Assembly (NCBI RefSeq): GCF_016889705.1
Contig: NZ_CP069526.1
Location: 5,890,001 to 5,954,000 of the forward strand
Source: Amycolatopsis sp. FDAARGOS 1241
GTDB lineage: Bacteria; Actinomycetota; Actinomycetes; Mycobacteriales; Pseudonocardiaceae
Reading direction: 5' to 3'
Length of the DNA stretch: 64,000 nucleotides
The position numbers and the translations under genes were made by a program. Positions within the stretch are counted from its first letter, which is position 1. Every line of letters begins with the position of its first letter. Under the pieces are notes generated by a model, which saw only the letters and a list, made by a program, of their open reading frames with translations, had not been told where the DNA came from and did not search any database. Below, one piece after another: positions 50,951 to 60,129 of the stretch.

Positions 50951-52789
50951 TCACCGCGCGGCCAGACGGCTGCGGCGATGGGCGGCCATCCGGATCGGCG
51001 CGTTGGCGGCGCCGTAGGCCGCGTAGCCGTCGATCCGCTGCAGGACCTCGAAGAACACGCGCCCGCCCAGGACTTCGGTGAAGAAGTGCAGGAGCACGCC
51101 GTGTTCGTCGCGGTCGTAGAGGATCGAGTGGGCGCGCAGGGCCTCGAGCAGCTCCGGCGGCGGGGCGAGGCGGGCGTCGAGGTCGTCGTAGTAGTTGTCC
51201 GGAATGGCCAGCAGCGGCGCTCCGGCTTCGCGCGCGGCGCGGGCACTGGCGAGCGCGTCGTCCGTGGTGAACGCGATGTGCTGCGGTTCGCGCACGCCCG
51301 GCGCCCAGTCGCCGCGGCGCAGCAGCGCCGAGTCGAGCGCGATGCGCACCGCGCCATCCCCGCCGGAGACCGTGCGGCTGCGGACGAGCCCGAACGGCGC
51401 CGCGAACTCCGTGACCGGATCCGGTTCGAGGCCCAGGACCGCGCGGTAGAACAGCGCCGCCTCGTCGAAGTGGTCGAACGGCTGGGTCAACGCCACGTGG
51501 TCCACCCCCGTGAGCCCGGCGTCGGGGTTTTCCGCGGGCAGCACTGCGAAGTCGTCGAGCCAGCTGTCGCCCGGATCGGTGCGGCAGAAGAACACCGATG
51601 TCCCGTCGGGCGCGGCGACGGCGGACAGGTCGGCTTCGCCCGCGCTGTGCTGCCGTGGCAGGACGGGCGCGAGCAGCCGCTGCGCGCGCTCCGCCGAAGC
51701 GCGCGGGTCCGCACTCTCCACCGCCAGCGCGGCCACCGACGCGGTCCCCTCCGCGGCGCCGGCCCGCGAGTTCAGCAGGATCCGGGCCGAACCCTGCTGC
51801 CACAGCGCAACGGGTTTGGTCCGGTGCTGCCCCACGTGCGCGAACCCGAGCGCGGCCAGCGCGTCGCGCACCCCGGCGCCCGCCGCGCCGTCGACAGCGA
51901 GTTCCGTGAAGGCGTGCCCGCTCACCGCCGGCGCGGGCGGCAAGTCAGTGGCACCGAGCGATTCCTCCAGCGCCAGCAGGGAACGCATGGCGTCGACGGC
52001 GGCCGGGCCCGGATCGGCCTGGCGGAACACGTCGTTGAACACCTCCAGCGACAGCGGCCCGCGGTACCCTGCGGCGTGCACGTGGCCGGTGAACGCGGCC
52101 AGGTCGAACGCGCCCTGCCCCGGGAACAGCCGGTGGTGGCGGCTCCACTGCAGCACGTCCATCTCCAGCCGCGGCGCGTCGGCCAGCTGCAGGAAGAACA
52201 GCTTGTCGCCCGGGATCGTCCGGATCGCGGCGGGGTCGCTGCCGCGGGAGAGTATGTGGAAGCTGTCGAGGCACACGCCGAGCGCGGGGTGCGCGGCCCT
52301 GCGCACGATCCGCCACGAATGGTCGTACGTGTTCACGAACCGGCCCCACGCCAGCGCCTCGTACGCGATCCGCAGCCCCCGCTGCGCCGCGTGCTCGGCC
52401 AGGGTGCGCAGCTGTTCGGCCGCGAGGTCGTCGTCGTCGACCGCGTCCGGCGACACCGACGAGCACACGAGCATCGTGTCCGCGCCGAGCTGCTCCATCA
52501 CGTCGAACTTCCGCTCGGCGCGGCGCAGGTTCGCCGCGAGCACGAGCGGCGGCACCGCTTCGAAGTCGCGGAACGGCTGGTAGAGGTCGACCGTCAGGCC
52601 GAGCTCGGCGCAGCGCTCCCGCACCCGCTTCGGCGACCACGGCGAGGCGATCAGGTCGTTCTCGAAGATCTCCACGCCGTCGAAGCCCGCGGCCGCGGCG
52701 GCGGTGAGCTTGTCTTCGAGGGTGCCCGAAAGGCACACGGTGGCGATCGCCCGCCGGTTTTCGCGGCGCTGCGGCTCAGTCGAGGACAT
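50951..52789 (-). CDS. 3-dehydroshikimate dehydratase fused to an HPPD-like domain (QsuB type)
   Basis: A 612-residue two-domain enzyme. Residues 1-290 are an AP-endonuclease-2/sugar-isomerase TIM barrel (GFDGVEIFENDLIASPWSPK, YEALAWGRFVNTY, CLDSFHILSRGSDP, LSLEVFNDVFRQADP) that converts 3-dehydroshikimate to protocatechuate. Residues about 300-600 are a VOC/4-hydroxyphenylpyruvate-dioxygenase-like domain with metal ligands in GVDHVAL, EPQHIAF and FFEVLQR. This matches QsuB. ATG 52787-52789 is used. It overlaps the end of the shikimate dehydrogenase gene by 14 bases. It feeds quinate/shikimate carbon into the protocatechuate pathway. Confidence 0.93.
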   Translation of the reverse strand: MSSTEPQRRENRRAIATVCLSGTLEDKLTAAAAAGFDGVEIFENDLIASPWSPKRVRERCAELGLTVDLYQPFRDFEAVPPLVLAANLRRAERKFDVMEQLGADTMLVCSSVSPDAVDDDDLAAEQLRTLAEHAAQRGLRIAYEALAWGRFVNTYDHSWRIVRRAAHPALGVCLDSFHILSRGSDPAAIRTIPGDKLFFLQLADAPRLEMDVLQWSRHHRLFPGQGAFDLAAFTGHVHAAGYRGPLSLEVFNDVFRQADPGPAAVDAMRSLLALEESLGATDLPPAPAVSGHAFTELAVDGAAGAGVRDALAALGFAHVGQHRTKPVALWQQGSARILLNSRAGAAEGTASVAALAVESADPRASAERAQRLLAPVLPRQHSAGEADLSAVAAPDGTSVFFCRTDPGDSWLDDFAVLPAENPDAGLTGVDHVALTQPFDHFDEAALFYRAVLGLEPDPVTEFAAPFGLVRSRTVSGGDGAVRIALDSALLRRGDWAPGVREPQHIAFTTDDALASARAAREAGAPLLAIPDNYYDDLDARLAPPPELLEALRAHSILYDRDEHGVLLHFFTEVLGGRVFFEVLQRIDGYAAYGAANAPIRMAAHRRSRLAAR

Positions 52790-53708
52790 CGGCGGGTTCC
52801 CTTTCTCCGGGGTCGGCGAGCCGGTCGAAGTGGCGGCGCATGCGCGCGGCGTCGGGTTCGGCACCCGTGAACAGGGCGAGCGCCTCGGCGGCCTGGAACA
52901 CGGCCATGCGGCCGCCGTCGAGCACGCGGCACCCGCGTTCGCGCGCGACGCGCACGAGCTCCGTCTCCAGCGGCCGGTACACGACCTCCGCAACCCACAG
53001 CCGCGGGCCCAGCAGAGCGGCGGGCACTGGCAGGCCGGGGTGCGCGGCCATCCCGACGGGGGTGGCGTGCACCAGTCCGTCGGCTTCGGCGAGCGCTTCG
53101 TCGAGCGCGCCCCCGGCCCTCGCCCGTCCGGCGCCGAAGCGGTCGCGCAGGGCGGCCGCGAGCGCGCCGGCCCGCGCCGCGTCGAGATCGAGCACGCGGA
53201 CGCGGCCCGCGCCGAGCGTCAGCAGGCCGTGCGCGACGGCCGCGCCGGCGCCACCCGCACCGAGCAGCACGACGGAGTCCAGCGGCACGCCCGGCAGCCC
53301 GGTTTCGAGGCCACGGGCGAAACCCGACCAATCGGTGTTGTGCCCGGCCGCCGCTCCGTCGCGGAACACCACCGTGTTCACGGCGGCGAGCGCGGCCGCG
53401 TCGGCCGACAACTCGTCGAGGTGCGCGAGCACGACCTGCTTGCACGGGTGCGTCACGTTGAGCCCGGCGTACCCCGCTGCGCGCGCGGCCGCCACGACGT
53501 CGCCGGCGGCGCTCGCGGGCAGGCCCCACTCGTCGAGGTCGAAGCGGGCGTAGGCGAGCCGCAGTCCGAGCCGCCGGGCCTCGGCCTCGTGCAGCGGCGG
53601 GCTCAGCGACGGGCCGATGCCCGAGCCGACGAGCCCGGCGAGCACCACTCCGGGTCCGGCGCGGCGGGCGTGCTCGCGGACGGCGTCCACGACCGTGGCT
53701 GGGTACAA
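52776..53708 (-). CDS. Shikimate/quinate dehydrogenase
   Basis: About 310 residues. The substrate domain has SGIGPSLSPPLHEAEARRLG and GLNVTHPCKQVVL with the catalytic Lys. NTDWSGFARGLE follows, then the nucleotide motif VVLLGAGGAGAAVAHGL. TTG 53706-53708 has GAAAGGAAG at good spacing and is preferred to longer starts. Paired with 3-dehydroshikimate dehydratase it is catabolic (QsuD/AroE-like), not the biosynthetic AroE. It is divergent from a TetR gene. Confidence 0.9.
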   Translation of the reverse strand: MYPATVVDAVREHARRAGPGVVLAGLVGSGIGPSLSPPLHEAEARRLGLRLAYARFDLDEWGLPASAAGDVVAAARAAGYAGLNVTHPCKQVVLAHLDELSADAAALAAVNTVVFRDGAAAGHNTDWSGFARGLETGLPGVPLDSVVLLGAGGAGAAVAHGLLTLGAGRVRVLDLDAARAGALAAALRDRFGAGRARAGGALDEALAEADGLVHATPVGMAAHPGLPVPAALLGPRLWVAEVVYRPLETELVRVARERGCRVLDGGRMAVFQAAEALALFTGAEPDAARMRRHFDRLADPGEREPADVLD

Positions 53709-53735
53709 CGGGCTTCCTTTCGACGTGGTGACGGT

Positions 53736-53754
53736 GCCGCGCGGGCCGCGCGGC
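53736..53754. promoter_or_regulatory. Operator palindrome between shikimate dehydrogenase and TetR
   Basis: GCCGCGCGGGCCGCGCGGC is a perfect palindrome of nine-base arms around one base. It abuts TACAGT (53756-53761), a good -10 for the TetR gene, so binding would block that promoter and probably the divergent one. The high GC content makes chance palindromes more likely, which lowers confidence. Confidence 0.45.
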
Positions 53755-53796
53755 CTACAGTGGGAGGAGATCCATCTGCCGGGAGAAGGGAAGTCC

Positions 53797-54459
53797 GTGG
53801 CCGCACCGTCGCCCGAAGATGCCACCGGGAAGGCTGCCGAGCGCCGGCGCGACGCCGAGCGGACCAAGGCCGAGATCCTCGACGTCGCCGCCGCGGAGTT
53901 CGCCGAGAAGGGCTACGACGGCGCCCGCGTGGAGGAGATCGCCGCCAAGACCCGTACCACCAAGCGGATGATCTACTACTACTTCACCAGCAAGGACCAG
54001 CTCTTCGTGACGGTGCTGGAGCGGGCCTACACGGTGATCCGGAACCTCGAGCAGAGCCTCGACGTCGACCACCTCGACGCGGTGGACGCGATCCGCCAGC
54101 TCGCCGAGCTCACCTTCGACCACCACGAGTCCCACCCCGGTTTCGTGCGGCTCGTGAGCATCGAGAACATCCACCGCGCCGAGCACATCGCTCGCTCGAG
54201 CACTCTCTCGACACTCGCGAACCCGGCGCTGGACGTGCTCACCCGCATCCTCGAACGCGGCCGCGCCGCCGGGCTCTTCCGCGGCGACGTCGACGCGCTC
54301 GACGTGCACATGGCGATCAGCGCGTTCTGCGTCTTCCGCACCGCCAACCGCTACACGTTCAACGCGATCTTCGGCCGCGACATGCTCGACCCGGCCACGC
54401 GCGAGCACCACCGGCGCATGCTGGGCGATCTGCTCGTGAGTTATCTGACCGCGCGCTGA
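53797..54459 (+). CDS. TetR-family transcriptional regulator of the shikimate module
   Basis: About 220 residues. The helix-turn-helix (AEILDVAAAEFAEKGYDGAR, KTRTTKRMIYYYFTSKDQLF) and long C-terminal domain (FVRLVSIENIHRAEHI, RGRAAGLFRGDVDALDVHMA) resemble regulators such as QsuR-like and SlmA/RutR-type TetR proteins with a TetR_C_33-like tail. GTG 53797 follows GGGAGAAGGGAA. It is divergent from shikimate dehydrogenase/dehydratase and adjacent to the MBL/permease operon, and is likely the repressor of both. Confidence 0.88.
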   Translation: MAAPSPEDATGKAAERRRDAERTKAEILDVAAAEFAEKGYDGARVEEIAAKTRTTKRMIYYYFTSKDQLFVTVLERAYTVIRNLEQSLDVDHLDAVDAIRQLAELTFDHHESHPGFVRLVSIENIHRAEHIARSSTLSTLANPALDVLTRILERGRAAGLFRGDVDALDVHMAISAFCVFRTANRYTFNAIFGRDMLDPATREHHRRMLGDLLVSYLTAR

Positions 54460-54464
54460 CCCGT

Positions 54465-55232
54465 TCACGCGATCCTCGCGATCCGGCCCGACGGGTCCGT
54501 CGGGTACCGCTCCAGCACACGCGGATCGTGGCCGGGCAGGAAAATCCCGGTCGGGCCGGCCAGCTCGCGAATGCGGTCGAACCCGCCGTACACGCCGGTC
54601 GTGGAGTGCAGCAGCGGCGCCGGGTGGTCGGCTTCGAGGTTCTCGTAGAAGTGGCTGGCGTCCGAGGCGACGACGACCGGACCGGCCGCCGTCGCGATCC
54701 GCACCACCTGGGTGCCGGCCGTGTGCCCGCCGACGAGGTGAACGCTCACCCCGGGCACGACCTCCGCGTCGCCGTCGACGAGCCGCAGCCGTTCGCCCGC
54801 GGCTTCGAGCCGCCGCAGCTCCCCTTCGTCCAGGAGCCAGCGCTCGCGCGTGATGCGCTGGGCCCAAGGGCCCGTCCAGTAGTCCACTTCGGACTGCTGG
54901 ACGGTGTGGACCGCGCGCGTGAAAGCGCTCGCCGTGCCCGCGTGGTCGTAGTGCAGGTGCGTCAGCACGACGTGGTCCACACCCCGCGCTTCGACGCCGA
55001 AGCAGGCCAGCAGGCGCACCGGGTCGGTGTAGTCGAGGCCCGGCACCCGCGCCGCGCGCTCGGGCCGCATGCCGGCGTCGACGAGCACCGTGTGCTCCGG
55101 TGACCTCGCGAGCCACACGTAGTACGCGGTAGCGTGCGGCTCGGCGGAATCCGGTGTGTGGCCGAGGAAGTGGTCGCCGCGGACCCCGTCGCGCCGGGCG
55201 TAGCACAGGGCGTGGACCTCGAACTCGCTCAC
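54465..55232 (-). CDS. Metallo-beta-lactamase-fold lactonase (AHL-lactonase-like)
   Basis: A 255-residue MBL-fold protein with the lactonase-type zinc motif THLHYDHAG, GGHTAGTQ, an Asp in VASDASHFY and a final PGHD. The domain layout (VLVDAGM entry strand, a 30-residue insertion after the metal motif) resembles N-acyl-homoserine lactonases. In this operon it may instead open quinide- or shikimate-type lactones. Its ATG overlaps the permease stop (ATGA). Confidence 0.85.
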   Translation of the reverse strand: MSEFEVHALCYARRDGVRGDHFLGHTPDSAEPHATAYYVWLARSPEHTVLVDAGMRPERAARVPGLDYTDPVRLLACFGVEARGVDHVVLTHLHYDHAGTASAFTRAVHTVQQSEVDYWTGPWAQRITRERWLLDEGELRRLEAAGERLRLVDGDAEVVPGVSVHLVGGHTAGTQVVRIATAAGPVVVASDASHFYENLEADHPAPLLHSTTGVYGGFDRIRELAGPTGIFLPGHDPRVLERYPTDPSGRIARIA

Positions 55233-56587
55233 GGCTGGACGCCGACCTCACTCCCCTGGGGCTGCCGGGCCGGCTGCTGCTTGAGACCGAGCAGCGCGGT
55301 CGGGACGCGGTAGGTCTCGCGGCCGGTGGCCACGGCGATCGCGTTGACCACGCACAGGCCGGCGGTGAAGATGGCGACCCCGAGCCAGGCGCCTTTGCCG
55401 TCACCGGCGACCGCGGCCGCCACGCTGGGCAGGAACCCGCTGATGGCGAACCCGATCTGCGTGCCGATCGCGGTGCCTGAGAGTCGCACGCGGGCCGGGA
55501 ACATCTCGCCGTAGAACGAGGGCCAGATCGCGCTCGTCGCGGTGTAGACGATGCCGAACATGCCGATGCCCAGCACGAAGATCCACACGTAGCTGCCCGC
55601 GGCGATCGCTCCGAGGTAGCCAAAGATGAGCACCGCGCAGCCGAGTGAGCCCGCGATGAAGATGCGCTTGCGGCCCGTGCGGTCGGAGAGCTTGGCCCAC
55701 AACGGGATCGAGATCACCGCGGCGACGTTGGCGAGCACGCCGACCCACAGCATCGGCGTCTTGCTCAGGCCCACCGTGTTGACCGCGTAGCTGAGTGCGT
55801 AGACGGTGAAGATCGTGCTGACCGAAGCGATCAGCGCGGCGACGATCACGCGCAGGACGTCGGTCCAGTGGTCGCGCAGCAGCACTGCGAGCGGCAGCCG
55901 GACGACCTCTCCCGCCGCCACCTCCTCGCGGAACACCGGCGTCTCCTCCACCGAGCGGCGGATGAAGTAGCCCACTGCGACCATCACCGCGCTGAGCCAG
56001 AACGGCACGCGCCAGCCCCACGAGAGCAGCGCGTCCTGCGGCAGCGCGGCCACCGGCAGGAACACCGCCGTCGCCACGATCTGCCCGGCCTGCGTGCCGC
56101 TGAGAGTGAAGGATGTGTAGTACGCGCGGCGGTTCTCCGGCGCGTGCTCCAGGCTCATCGAATTCGCGCTCGCCTGCTCGCCGCCGGCGGACAGGCCTTG
56201 CAGCAGCCGCAGCGCGACGAGCAGGATCGGCGACGCGACGCCCATCGCCGCGTAGCTCGGCAGGCAGCCGACCAGGACCGTCGAGAGGCCCATGAGCAGC
56301 AGCGTCGCGATGAGCACGCGCTTGCGGCCGAACCGGTCGCCCAGGTGCCCGAGCAGCAGCGCCCCCAGCGGCCGCGTCACATATCCGACGCCGAACGTCG
56401 AGAGCGCCAGCAACGTCCCGGCGGCGGGCGAGGACGACGGGAAGAAGATCTTGCCGAAGACCAGCGCCGCCGCGGTGCCGTAGATGAAGAAGTCGTAGTA
56501 CTCGAGCGCGCTGCCGATCCAGGCGGCCAGTGCCGCCTTGGCAGGCCGGCCCGCGGCGGGGCCCGCCCGATCCGGACGACCGTTCAC
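55229..56587 (-). CDS. MFS transporter, MHS family (shikimate permease-like)
   Basis: A 452-residue permease with 12 segments. The first-helix motif ALEYYDFFIYGTAAALVFGK is that of ShiA/ProP-type symporters; GHLGDRFGRKRVL and SAGGEQASANSMSLEHAPEN follow. With dehydroshikimate dehydratase and shikimate dehydrogenase nearby, shikimate or quinate is the likely cargo. It is the first gene of a two-gene operon with the lactonase. A TetR-type palindrome lies upstream at 56630-56650. Confidence 0.9.
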   Translation of the reverse strand: MNGRPDRAGPAAGRPAKAALAAWIGSALEYYDFFIYGTAAALVFGKIFFPSSSPAAGTLLALSTFGVGYVTRPLGALLLGHLGDRFGRKRVLIATLLLMGLSTVLVGCLPSYAAMGVASPILLVALRLLQGLSAGGEQASANSMSLEHAPENRRAYYTSFTLSGTQAGQIVATAVFLPVAALPQDALLSWGWRVPFWLSAVMVAVGYFIRRSVEETPVFREEVAAGEVVRLPLAVLLRDHWTDVLRVIVAALIASVSTIFTVYALSYAVNTVGLSKTPMLWVGVLANVAAVISIPLWAKLSDRTGRKRIFIAGSLGCAVLIFGYLGAIAAGSYVWIFVLGIGMFGIVYTATSAIWPSFYGEMFPARVRLSGTAIGTQIGFAISGFLPSVAAAVAGDGKGAWLGVAIFTAGLCVVNAIAVATGRETYRVPTALLGLKQQPARQPQGSEVGVQP

Positions 56588-56629
56588 TGTTTCTCTCCTC
56601 TGCGGTGCGCCGTTGCCTCGCCCGTCGGC

Positions 56630-56650
56630 TAATGTACCGAACGGTTAATT
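56630..56650. promoter_or_regulatory. TetR-type operator before the shikimate permease
   Basis: TAATGTACCGAACGGTTAATT contains the core ACCG-AA-CGGT in A/T-rich flanks, the classic look of a TetR operator. It lies 43 bases upstream of the permease start. The core differs from the palindrome at 53736, so the same TetR controlling both is not proven. Confidence 0.6.
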
Positions 56651-56883
56651 GAAGAGGGTGAAGGGTGGGCAGGGGGTTGTCAAGGTCGAGTTTCGCCCGC
56701 GGGAAGGCCGAGAGCCACTGGACGGCGCGGCGGCGCGAGGTGGCTGATGTGGACGGTGGGCGCCCACGCGAAAGCAGCCGGGGCAACGATTTCCGGCTGC
56801 TTCCCGGCTGCTTCCGGCTCGGCGGAGAGCAGCCGGGCGGCGCGCTCCTCAGCGCGCGTGGGGTGGCCTGAGCGCGGGCGCGG
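56651..56883. other. Short gap with GCTTCCGGCTG repeats
   Basis: No gene seen. Short tandem copies of CCGGCTGCTTCC occur at about 56797-56822, and CGCGCTCCTCAGCGCG (56841-56856) can fold into a small hairpin that may end the S9 peptidase transcript from the right. Confidence 0.4.
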
Positions 56884-58812
56884 TCAGAGGTTCTCCACCT
56901 CGACCGGCTCGATGTCCTCGCCCTCGGGGAGCCCGAAGCCGAGGATCCGGCTGTAGAAGCTCAGCTCCGCGTCGAGCGCGCGGCGGAGGGTCCGGGCCTT
57001 GCGGAAGCCGTGCTGTTCGCCCTCGAACAGCAGGTAGGCGACGGCCACCTTGCGGGCGCGCAGCGCGTCGACGATCAGCTCCGACTGCTTCGGCGGCACC
57101 ACCGGGTCGTCGGCGCCCTGCAGCACGAGCAGGGGCCGGCTGAAGGCGTCGATGTGCCGGATCGGCGAGCGCTCAAGGTAGACATCACGCCTTTCCGGGT
57201 ACGGGCCGATCAGCCGGTCGAGGTAGCGGCTCTCGAACTTGTGCGTTTCGGCCGCCAGGGCCTCGAGGTCGGCGACGCCGTAGAGGTCGGTACCGGCGGC
57301 GAACGGCGTGTCCTCGCGCGCGAGCACGGCCAGGACGGTGTACCCGCCGGCCGAGCCGCCGCGGATGAGGAGCTTGCCGCCGTCGACCCGGCCTTCGCCG
57401 GCGAGCCAGCGGACGGCCGCGATGCAGTCGGCGACGTCCAGCACGCCCCACGTGCCGTTGAGCTCGCGGCGGTAGGCGCGGCCGAAGCCGGTGGAGCCCG
57501 CGTAGTTCACGTCCACGACGCCGAAGCCGCGGCTGGTCCAGTATTGGATGCCCAGCGACAGCACGGGAACCGCGTTCGACGTCGGTCCACCGTGGACGAC
57601 GACGATGACCGGCGGCTTCGAGCCTTCGGGGCCGGTGAAATCCGGGTTCGCGGGCGGGTAGAACAGGGCGTGCGACGTCCGCTCCCCCGACGGGAAGTCG
57701 ATGGCCTCGGGGGTGGACACGTACGCGGTGTCGAAGCCGGGCTCGCGCGGTTGGCGCAGGGTGCGGACGGTGCCGTCCGCGGTGACCGCGTAGACGCTCG
57801 GCTCGGCTTTCGGTGAGCCGGCGAGCAGCAGCACGTCGGCACCGGCCGGGCGGAGCGCGGAGATCACCGAGAACGGCGTGTCGACGTCGGTGATCGCGCC
57901 GTCGGCCGTCGCGGTCGCGAGCCCGTCGAAACCGCCGGACCAGCGGGCGAAGACCACGCGGTGGTCGGCCAGCACCACGTACCGGCCCGTGCCGAGCCCC
58001 CAGCCCGGTACGCCGATCTCGGCGTCGAGCAGGACCGCCGGTTCGACGGTGCCGCCGGGCCGCAGCCGGTAGAGGTTCCACCAGCCGGTGCGGTCGGACA
58101 GGAAGTACAGCGTGCCGTCGGCGTGCCAGCGCGGCTCGGACACCGATTCGCCCGCGCCGCCGGCGACCACGGTCTCCGCCCCCGTGGCCAGGTCGCGCAC
58201 CCGCAGTTCGGTCGAGTCCCACGGCATGTCCGGGTGGTTCCACGAAATCCACGCGAGCCGGCTCGCGTCGGGCGAGAACCGCGGGCTCGACACGAAATCG
58301 GGGCCGGTCACGACGACCTCGGGCTCGGTGGCGTCGGTGAGCACCACGAGTTCGTTGCGCACGTCGACCGCCCCGCGGCCGCCCTTCGGGTGGTGCTCCC
58401 GGACGACGACCAGGCGCGTGCCGTCGGCGGTGAGGTCGCCGTCGGCGTACCGGTCGCCGCGCGGGACTTCGGGCTCCGGCGTCAGCGGCTCCGGCGCGCC
58501 ACCGGGCGCCAGCCGGTACAGCCGCTGGTCGGCCCAGTTGGCGAACCAGACGACCCCGTCGCGCACCCACCAGTCCGCCCCGCCGTACTCGTGGACCGAC
58601 GTGCGCGCCCCGAAGCCGTCCGGAAGAAGGTCCTCGGTGGTCCCGTCGGCCGCCCGCCGCACCAGCTGCACGCGGCCCCCTTCCGACGGCCGCGCTTCCG
58701 ACCACACGACGGCGTCGCCGTCCGCTCGCACGTCGGTCAACCGGACAGCGGTCTTCGTGATCAGGTCGGCGGTGATCGGCGTGGCCCAGGAACCGAACTC
58801 GGAGATCTGCAC
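56884..58812 (-). CDS. S9-family prolyl oligopeptidase-like serine peptidase
   Basis: About 642 residues. An N-terminal beta-propeller covers roughly residues 20-370 (repeated DxxRLAW and SEPRWHADGTLYFLSDRTG blades) and a C-terminal alpha/beta-hydrolase domain carries the triad: Ser in RGGSAGGYT, Asp in LQGADDPVVP and His in EGEQHGF. No signal peptide is seen, so it is cytosolic and cleaves short peptides, as acyl-aminoacyl or dipeptidyl peptidases do. GTG 58810-58812 is used, just after a TAGCGT -10 element, giving a leaderless mRNA; GTG 58821 is an alternative. A much longer upstream ORF is not real. Confidence 0.9.
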   Translation of the reverse strand: MQISEFGSWATPITADLITKTAVRLTDVRADGDAVVWSEARPSEGGRVQLVRRAADGTTEDLLPDGFGARTSVHEYGGADWWVRDGVVWFANWADQRLYRLAPGGAPEPLTPEPEVPRGDRYADGDLTADGTRLVVVREHHPKGGRGAVDVRNELVVLTDATEPEVVVTGPDFVSSPRFSPDASRLAWISWNHPDMPWDSTELRVRDLATGAETVVAGGAGESVSEPRWHADGTLYFLSDRTGWWNLYRLRPGGTVEPAVLLDAEIGVPGWGLGTGRYVVLADHRVVFARWSGGFDGLATATADGAITDVDTPFSVISALRPAGADVLLLAGSPKAEPSVYAVTADGTVRTLRQPREPGFDTAYVSTPEAIDFPSGERTSHALFYPPANPDFTGPEGSKPPVIVVVHGGPTSNAVPVLSLGIQYWTSRGFGVVDVNYAGSTGFGRAYRRELNGTWGVLDVADCIAAVRWLAGEGRVDGGKLLIRGGSAGGYTVLAVLAREDTPFAAGTDLYGVADLEALAAETHKFESRYLDRLIGPYPERRDVYLERSPIRHIDAFSRPLLVLQGADDPVVPPKQSELIVDALRARKVAVAYLLFEGEQHGFRKARTLRRALDAELSFYSRILGFGLPEGEDIEPVEVENL

Positions 58813-59283
58813 GGCCGCCACGCTAGCCGATCCGGCGTGCGGATCGACGGACAGTCCGTGCGGGCTTCGAGCTGGCCATGGTCCACGGAGGAAGAGCGCG
58901 AGGCGGCGGGCGGCGCCGCGGCGGCAAGCAGCGGTGGCGGGAAGCGGCAGGCCCACCGCTCTCTGGGACACCCCCACCCTTTCTATCGTTACCAGGCCTC
59001 GAAAACCGGCCGAATCGGATTCTGTGGACAAGTAGGGTCCCCGGCTGGTTCGCGGTGGACACGTGGGGAATGCGCACAACGGCGTCCGCGCAGCGCGGAC
59101 AATCAGAGAGCCGCTCGCGCCTGTCGCGCAGGGTGGGCGCAGTGGCGGGGTCGTGCCCTGCCCAGAGCTTGCAGGCACAGCAGGGTCGCGACCAACGACG
59201 CGGCGCGACAGTGGGCCGCGCGAGTCGAAAGACGCGATGCGGTCCAGGGCGCGCCGGCGCGAGGGAACGCGAAGGAACGCAAG
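58813..59283. other. Gap without a recognisable gene
   Basis: About 470 bases between the S9 peptidase promoter and the DUF1445 terminator. ORFs here are Arg-rich shadows. ATTCTGTGGACAAGTAGGGTCC near 59020 and several short GC-rich repeats are the only notable features. I see no RNA gene. Confidence 0.5.
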
Positions 59284-59314
59284 GGGCCGAGCAGCCCGGC
59301 CGGCTGCTCGGCCC
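59284..59314 (-). terminator. Terminator after the DUF1445 gene
   Basis: GGGCCGAGCAGCC (59284-59296) and GGCTGCTCGGCCC (59302-59314) form a perfect thirteen-base stem with a five-base loop, 22 bases beyond the stop of the DUF1445 gene on the minus strand. Confidence 0.8.
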
Positions 59315-59336
59315 TCACCGGCCAAGCCGGGACAGC

Positions 59337-60119
59337 TCACACCGCGAGGGTGTAGTCCGGCACGTCGGTGATGAACATGTACCCCGGGGCGTGCGTGATC
59401 GCGAAGGGCGGCTTCGACGTCATGATCGCGGCCTGCGGCGTGACGCCGCACGCCCAGAACACCGGCACCTCGCCCTCGCGGATGTCGACCGGGTCGCCGA
59501 AGTCCGGCTTGGACAGGTCGTCGATGCCGAGGGCTTCCGGCGCTCCGATGTGGACGGGCGCGCCGTGCACGGACGGGAACTGGCCGGAGATCCGCACGGC
59601 GTCGGCGACGCGGTCGGCGGCGATCGGGCGCATCGAGACGACCATGGGCCCGCTGAAGCGGCCCGCCGGCGCGCACGGACGGTTGGTCTTGTACATCGAG
59701 ACGTTGCGGCCCTCGGTGATGTGCCGGATCTCGATGCCCGCGGCGAGCATCGGCGTCTCGAACGTGAAGCTGCACCCGATGAGGAAGGTGACGAGGTCGT
59801 CGTTCCAGTACTTCGTGACGTCGTCGGGTTCGTCGACCAGTTCTCCGTCGCGCCAGACGCGGTAGGCGCCGACGTCGGTGCGCAGGTCGGCGCCGGCCGC
59901 GAGGTCCGTGTGGGGGCTGCCGGTGTCGGTGACGCCGATGATGGGGCACGGCTTGGGGTTGCGCTGGCCGAACAGCAGCGCGTCGTAGGCGTACTCGCGC
60001 GGCACGATGATCATGTTGGCCTGGGCGTAGCCGGGCGCCCAGCCGGCGGTCGGCACGCGAAGGCCGCCGCGGAACGCTTCGCGCGCTTCGGCCGGGTTCA
60101 CAGCGGGGGTGACAGTCAC
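59337..60119 (-). CDS. DUF1445 family putative hydro-lyase
   Basis: A 260-residue protein of the UPF0317/DUF1445 family: [54 protein letters not shown] and [20 protein letters not shown] are family blocks. The family is related to the N-terminal part of D-glutamate cyclase and often travels with 5-oxoproline genes; its bacterial activity is not settled. It is the second gene after the NRAMP-like carrier (10 bp apart) and divergent from the creatininase-family gene. A role in cyclic amino-acid or lactam metabolism is an inference. Confidence 0.9.
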   Translation of the reverse strand: MTVTPAVNPAEAREAFRGGLRVPTAGWAPGYAQANMIIVPREYAYDALLFGQRNPKPCPIIGVTDTGSPHTDLAAGADLRTDVGAYRVWRDGELVDEPDDVTKYWNDDLVTFLIGCSFTFETPMLAAGIEIRHITEGRNVSMYKTNRPCAPAGRFSGPMVVSMRPIAADRVADAVRISGQFPSVHGAPVHIGAPEALGIDDLSKPDFGDPVDIREGEVPVFWACGVTPQAAIMTSKPPFAITHAPGYMFITDVPDYTLAV

Positions 60120-60129
60120 AGGGAACTCC

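Noticed and set aside
58822..59949. Upstream extension of the S9 peptidase ORF to 1,021 codons
   Set aside because: The extra N-terminus is low-complexity and antisense to the DUF1445 gene; S9 homology starts at about 58812 next to a -10 element.
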